Assembly: GCA_030587505.1 (NCBI GenBank)
Contig: JAUQYY010000005.1
Location: 1-8,269 of the forward strand
From: Candidatus Sigynarchaeota archaeon
GTDB taxonomy: Archaea > Asgardarchaeota > Jordarchaeia > Jordarchaeales > Jordarchaeaceae
Length of the DNA: 8,269 nucleotides
Direction of reading: 5' to 3'
Made by a program: the position numbers and the translations under genes. The notes beneath the pieces were generated by a model. It did no database searches. It worked only from the letters and a program-made list of their open reading frames with translations, and was not told where the DNA came from. Positions 5,677 to 8,269 of this stretch are shown here, in pieces (position 1 is the first letter of the stretch; each line of letters starts with the position of its first letter).

Positions 5677-6192
5677 TTACGACTCCGACGCTAACATTAG
5701 CTTGATCAGCTTTGTGATAGCTTCCTTTAGACCGATACTCTCGGTAGCCACAGTTCCCACAACTGGAACATCCTGAGAAACACCCAACTTCTCCTTAACT
5801 TCATCCGGAGTCATAGCCCCAACCAAATCCTGTTTATTCGCAAGAACCACCACCGGAACCCTCCGAGGAAGCTCCTTCTGCACACTTGTAAGAACACTCC
5901 TCGCCAACTCTAAAGTTTCGGGAGCCGTGCTGTCAACAACCAGCAAAATACCAGCGCTACCCTGAGCCAGTATCTCCTGCAAAAATTTGAACCTCACCTG
6001 GCCAGGAGTCCCAAAAATCTTCAAATCCAAAAAATTCACTTCCTCATACCTTGAACCAAAATCGAAACCGACTGTTGTCCCCAGTGCGTCTATGCTTACG
6101 GCGTCTTTGCAAAGCTTGCTGACCACTGTGCTTTTACCGGACGAGTAGGGTCCCGTAACCAAAATTTTTATTACTCTTGGTTCCTCTTGCAA
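5677..6192 (-). CDS. Small Ras-like GTPase of the FGTPGQ (COG2229-like) family
   Basis: At 171 residues this is a single G domain. The P-loop is GPYSSGKST (14-22). The switch I region, TTVGFDFG (39-46), supplies the magnesium-binding Thr. Switch II is FGTPGQVRF (60-68), with the catalytic Gln at 65. NKQD (119-122) gives guanine specificity, and ATESIG (149-154) occupies the G5 position. The usual Asp of DxxG is Gly61, which is normal for this bacterial/archaeal family, some members of which work with MglB/Roadblock-type partners in polarity or signalling. No Roadblock gene is visible here. The C-terminus has no Cys, so no prenylation is expected, and there is no membrane segment. The start is TTG with a close GAAGGA, and an in-frame TAA lies upstream. 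The gene is monocistronic with its own TATA-like element. The family call is strong; the role is unknown. Confidence 0.9.
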   Translation of the reverse strand: MQEEPRVIKILVTGPYSSGKSTVVSKLCKDAVSIDALGTTVGFDFGSRYEEVNFLDLKIFGTPGQVRFKFLQEILAQGSAGILLVVDSTAPETLELARSVLTSVQKELPRRVPVVVLANKQDLVGAMTPDEVKEKLGVSQDVPVVGTVATESIGLKEAITKLIKLMLASES

Positions 6193-6234
6193 ATTCCTTC
6201 GCCTTTCGATTTAGTTTCGGATTTTGAGGGTGTA

Positions 6235-6242
6235 ACTTATAC
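6235..6242 (-). promoter_or_regulatory. TATA-like element of the GTPase gene
   Basis: The minus strand reads GTATAAGT, centred about 47 nt ahead of the TTG start. This predicts transcription starting near 6212 and a leader of about 20 nt. Confidence 0.45.
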
Positions 6243-6474
6243 TGCGGCGTTTTTTCAAGTTAATAATAATGTTTCTTGGTTTATAACGCTTCGCTTTTCC
6301 TGTTTTGGGCTCTTTCATGGTTTTATTCGTGTATATGTCTTTTTTAACGTGTTTGTCTCAACCTTGACTTGTAACCCGCTGCTTGGAAAATTGTACCTAT
6401 ACTGTGATTCATATTTGGCAGGATGTGGTTTTTGAATTTTGAATTTATGCAAAACCCATTTTTATCTCTTGGGT

Positions 6475-6521
6475 ATTATTAATATTAAACTCCGTTGTAT
6501 ATTTAAACGTGCATTATTAAT
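6475..6521. repeat. 9-nt direct repeat ATTATTAAT flanking the TATA element
   Basis: ATTATTAAT occurs at 6475-6483 and 6513-6521, 38 nt apart, on either side of the putative TATA box at 6497-6508. The first copy overlaps the palindrome TTAATATTAA (6479-6488). This could be a paired regulator site, but such sequences arise easily in AT-rich DNA. Confidence 0.25.
6497..6508 (+). promoter_or_regulatory. TATA element of the LarA-like gene
   Basis: GTATATTTAAAC is a good archaeal TATA match. Transcription would start near 6528, giving a leader of about 65 nt if translation starts at the TTG at 6593, or about 23 nt if it starts at the in-frame GTG at 6551. Confidence 0.45.
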
Positions 6522-6592
6522 TGTTTTCAAGCAATCTCCTACTTCGGCTGGTGATTCTAGCAGAGAATAAAGAGAAGGAGGCAAACACTGTC

Positions 6593-8269
6593 TTGGATAG
6601 GATTGTTCTGGTTTCAATGAGGCTTCTCAGCGAGTTACTGTGCGCCGTGGAGACAACAATTGGTCGTGGATTTCTCTCCGAGTTTAAGTCCTGCATTGGG
6701 AATGTGGTTCGTAAGCATCACGAAATACTTACTGGTTTTGATTTTAAATGGTTGGAACTTAACGCTTATATTCTCCTCAGTAATCTTTCAAAAGTGGAGC
6801 CGGAGAAAAGGCGAGAGAAATGCATAGCAGCCCTATTTAAATTGCTTCATACTGCTTTTTCTTGTAGTGAAAGGCTAGGAATAGGATTTGAATATTTGGA
6901 CAAGCCTGCTCTTATCTACAATGTTAACCATTCTTTATTTGAGCAGTACGAGCTAGCTAGGGGGATAATTCACGAGAAGCTTGTCTGGTTCAAGAAGGAA
7001 AAAACAAAAGGGGAGGGAAACGATAGGAAGGTGCGTATCTCACTGAGATGTGGGGATCGGTTAGAGTCAACTAGAATTCCTGAACAAATCCTGAAGGGTG
7101 TGATTGAGCCACCCAGAAAATTGTCTGCTAAAAGTTTGCCATTAACCTTTATTCGCAATTCTTTGAATGAGCCCATAGGGGCTGGTCCTCTACGAAAAGA
7201 AGTCTCTGGAGCAAGGAGGGTAGCAATACTTCTCGAAAATGATTTTCATTCTCACCTGATTAGCGTGTTGGAACTGGTTCTCAAAGAGTTAAAGAAGGAG
7301 AGTATACCAAAAATCGATATTGTCCTCGCTAGCGGTTTGAATAAACAAAAATTAAGCAAAAACTTGAAACAGACATTATCAAACATTGCCTCCGATAATT
7401 ACAGCATTGTTTTGCACGACGCGTTCGATGAGGATAGTCTGACTGAGATTGGGAGAACTCTATCGGGGGCAAGGCTGAAGATAAACACGAGGGTTGCAGA
7501 AGCCGATTATCGCATCGCAATTGGGTCCATACACCCACACCCCTACTCGGGATTCACGGGAGGGTACCAAGCCATCCTGCCTGGTGTAGCGGGTGCAGAG
7601 GCGATCGTGTGTAACCAGGTTAGAGGAATACTCCTATCCAGTAGAATAGGATCTACTGCGGATAATCCCCTCTTCAGGGATATTCAAAGTGCGGCTTCGC
7701 TCTGCGGTATCGACTTCCTCCTGAACACCGTTGAAAACAAGGATGGCAAAGCGGTGAATTTCGTGGCTGGTGATCCTGAAGAGGCCTACGCAAAAGGAGT
7801 AGAAATATCTCAAAAACTTTTCAGAACAGAAGTGGATGCAAGGGCGGAGGTAGTGGTACTAGCACCCGGAACACCATACGACCAAGATCTTTACACGAGT
7901 CTGCAGTCACTGGGAACCACAAGGCGGCTTCTCAAGCCTAACGGCTTAACCGTGCTGATGGTGAACCCCAACCATGAAGATATCGTTATGCTCAAAAAAA
8001 TAGTTAAACTCGAATACGACGATTTTCCATACCTGATTGATAAGGATCCAAAGGTGCTTCTGATAAAAAACATAATGGACGTCGAAGGCCGAAACCTCAT
8101 AATTGCCTTCGGAAAAGCTGTGAGAAATATCCAACTCCCCATAATTAACGTAGACACTCTAGGGGAAGCAATCGATCAAGCAATGCGGATAATTAATCCT
8201 TCGTCAATCTTGGTTGTTCGTGAAGCTTGGAACGTAATTCCCGAATTCAAAAATGGCGAACCCCCTCTC
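6593..8269 (+). CDS. LarA-family (nickel-dependent lactate racemase) homologue with helical N-terminal domain, probable pseudoenzyme; 3' partial
   Basis: The frame runs 559 codons to the window edge without a stop. Residues about 145-559 form a nearly complete LarA fold: a start around RISLRCGDRLESTRIP, then RNSLNEPIGAGPLRKE, HPHPYSGFTGG (314-324), ILPGVAGAEAI (328-338) and LYTSLQSLG (433-441). LarA enzymes racemise or epimerise 2-hydroxyacids using a nickel-pincer nucleotide. Here the cofactor-linked Lys184 (Lactobacillus plantarum numbering) is Gln326, nickel ligand His200 is Gln342, catalytic His108 is Asn250, the DxTR motif with Arg75 is NDFH (216-219), and Lys298 is Gln438. Only His174 (His316) and Tyr294 (Tyr434) remain. 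It is therefore probably a binding or sensing protein, not a racemase. Residues 1-140 are an extra helical domain absent from classical LarA. The TTG start follows AAGGAGG (6575-6581) by 11 nt; GTG 6551 is an alternative. No larB, larC or larE is visible. Confidence 0.85.
   Translation, partial: MDRIVLVSMRLLSELLCAVETTIGRGFLSEFKSCIGNVVRKHHEILTGFDFKWLELNAYILLSNLSKVEPEKRREKCIAALFKLLHTAFSCSERLGIGFEYLDKPALIYNVNHSLFEQYELARGIIHEKLVWFKKEKTKGEGNDRKVRISLRCGDRLESTRIPEQILKGVIEPPRKLSAKSLPLTFIRNSLNEPIGAGPLRKEVSGARRVAILLENDFHSHLISVLELVLKELKKESIPKIDIVLASGLNKQKLSKNLKQTLSNIASDNYSIVLHDAFDEDSLTEIGRTLSGARLKINTRVAEADYRIAIGSIHPHPYSGFTGGYQAILPGVAGAEAIVCNQVRGILLSSRIGSTADNPLFRDIQSAASLCGIDFLLNTVENKDGKAVNFVAGDPEEAYAKGVEISQKLFRTEVDARAEVVVLAPGTPYDQDLYTSLQSLGTTRRLLKPNGLTVLMVNPNHEDIVMLKKIVKLEYDDFPYLIDKDPKVLLIKNIMDVEGRNLIIAFGKAVRNIQLPIINVDTLGEAIDQAMRIINPSSILVVREAWNVIPEFKNGEPPL

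Larger units (their letters stand above)
6193..6592. other. AT-rich divergent intergenic region
   Basis: These 400 nt separate the GTPase gene from the LarA-like gene. They hold the GTPase TATA-like element on the minus strand, and a TATA element, a 9-nt direct repeat and a ribosome binding site for the LarA-like gene on the plus strand. An 82-codon plus-strand frame (6187-6435) overlaps the GTPase start, is T-rich and has no recognisable motif, so it was not called. No RNA gene was recognised. Confidence 0.55.

Noticed and set aside
6187..6435. 82-codon plus-strand reading frame overlapping the GTPase start
   Set aside because: It is T-rich, gives a Phe/Val-heavy translation without clear membrane topology, overlaps the GTPase promoter and has no ribosome binding site.
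7329..8157. Several minus-strand reading frames inside the LarA-like gene
   Set aside because: They lie antisense to a long frame with clear LarA homology and have no plausible motifs.
1..8269. CRISPR arrays, insertion sequences, integrase or toxin-antitoxin genes
   Set aside because: No regularly spaced repeats, transposase motifs or terminal inverted repeats were seen on reading both strands.

Overview
The window looks archaeal and most likely comes from an Asgard archaeon. The main reason is a compact minus-strand cluster (2108-4361) encoding recognisable homologues of eukaryotic ESCRT-I and ESCRT-II subunits: a UEV-domain Vps23/TSG101-like protein, a Vps28-like protein and a Vps22 (SNF8/EAP30)-like protein. 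No other known prokaryotic group carries this set. Other archaeal signs are TATA-box-like elements about 45 bp ahead of start codons, short leaders, Shine-Dalgarno sites, frequent TTG starts, and T-tract terminators without strong hairpins. I cannot place it below Asgard level from the sequence.

Layout. 1-227: AT-rich leader with two T8 tracts and a clear promoter. 228-1952 (+): a 12-TM APC-superfamily permease. 1953-2107: convergent gap with T-rich/A-rich terminator tracts. 2108-4361 (-): vps23-vps28-vps22 in that transcription order, almost certainly one operon, with 24-nt and 1-nt gaps. 4362-4747: AT-rich divergent promoter region. 4760-5461 (+): a protein with a novel-looking Cys-containing N-terminal domain, a low-complexity linker and a C-terminal zinc ribbon. 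5462-5676: convergent gap with a possible stem structure. 5677-6192 (-): a small Ras-like GTPase of the FGTPGQ (COG2229-like) type. 6193-6592: divergent promoter region. 6593 to the window end (+): a LarA-family (nickel-dependent lactate racemase) homologue that has lost most of the catalytic and cofactor-binding residues and has a fused helical N-terminal domain.

How the genes fit together. Vps23 and Vps28 would form an ESCRT-I core and Vps22 part of ESCRT-II, the bridge to ESCRT-III filaments and the Vps4 ATPase in membrane remodelling. Vps37, Vps25, ESCRT-III, Vps4, ubiquitin, E1 and E2 are not in this window, so the operon is a partial module. The UEV domain keeps the E2 His-Pro-Asn motif but has Arg where the catalytic Cys would be, so it should bind rather than conjugate ubiquitin. 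The GTPase could be another cytoskeletal or membrane-polarity component, but nothing in the sequence ties it to the ESCRT operon. The most unusual item is the apparent LarA pseudoenzyme.
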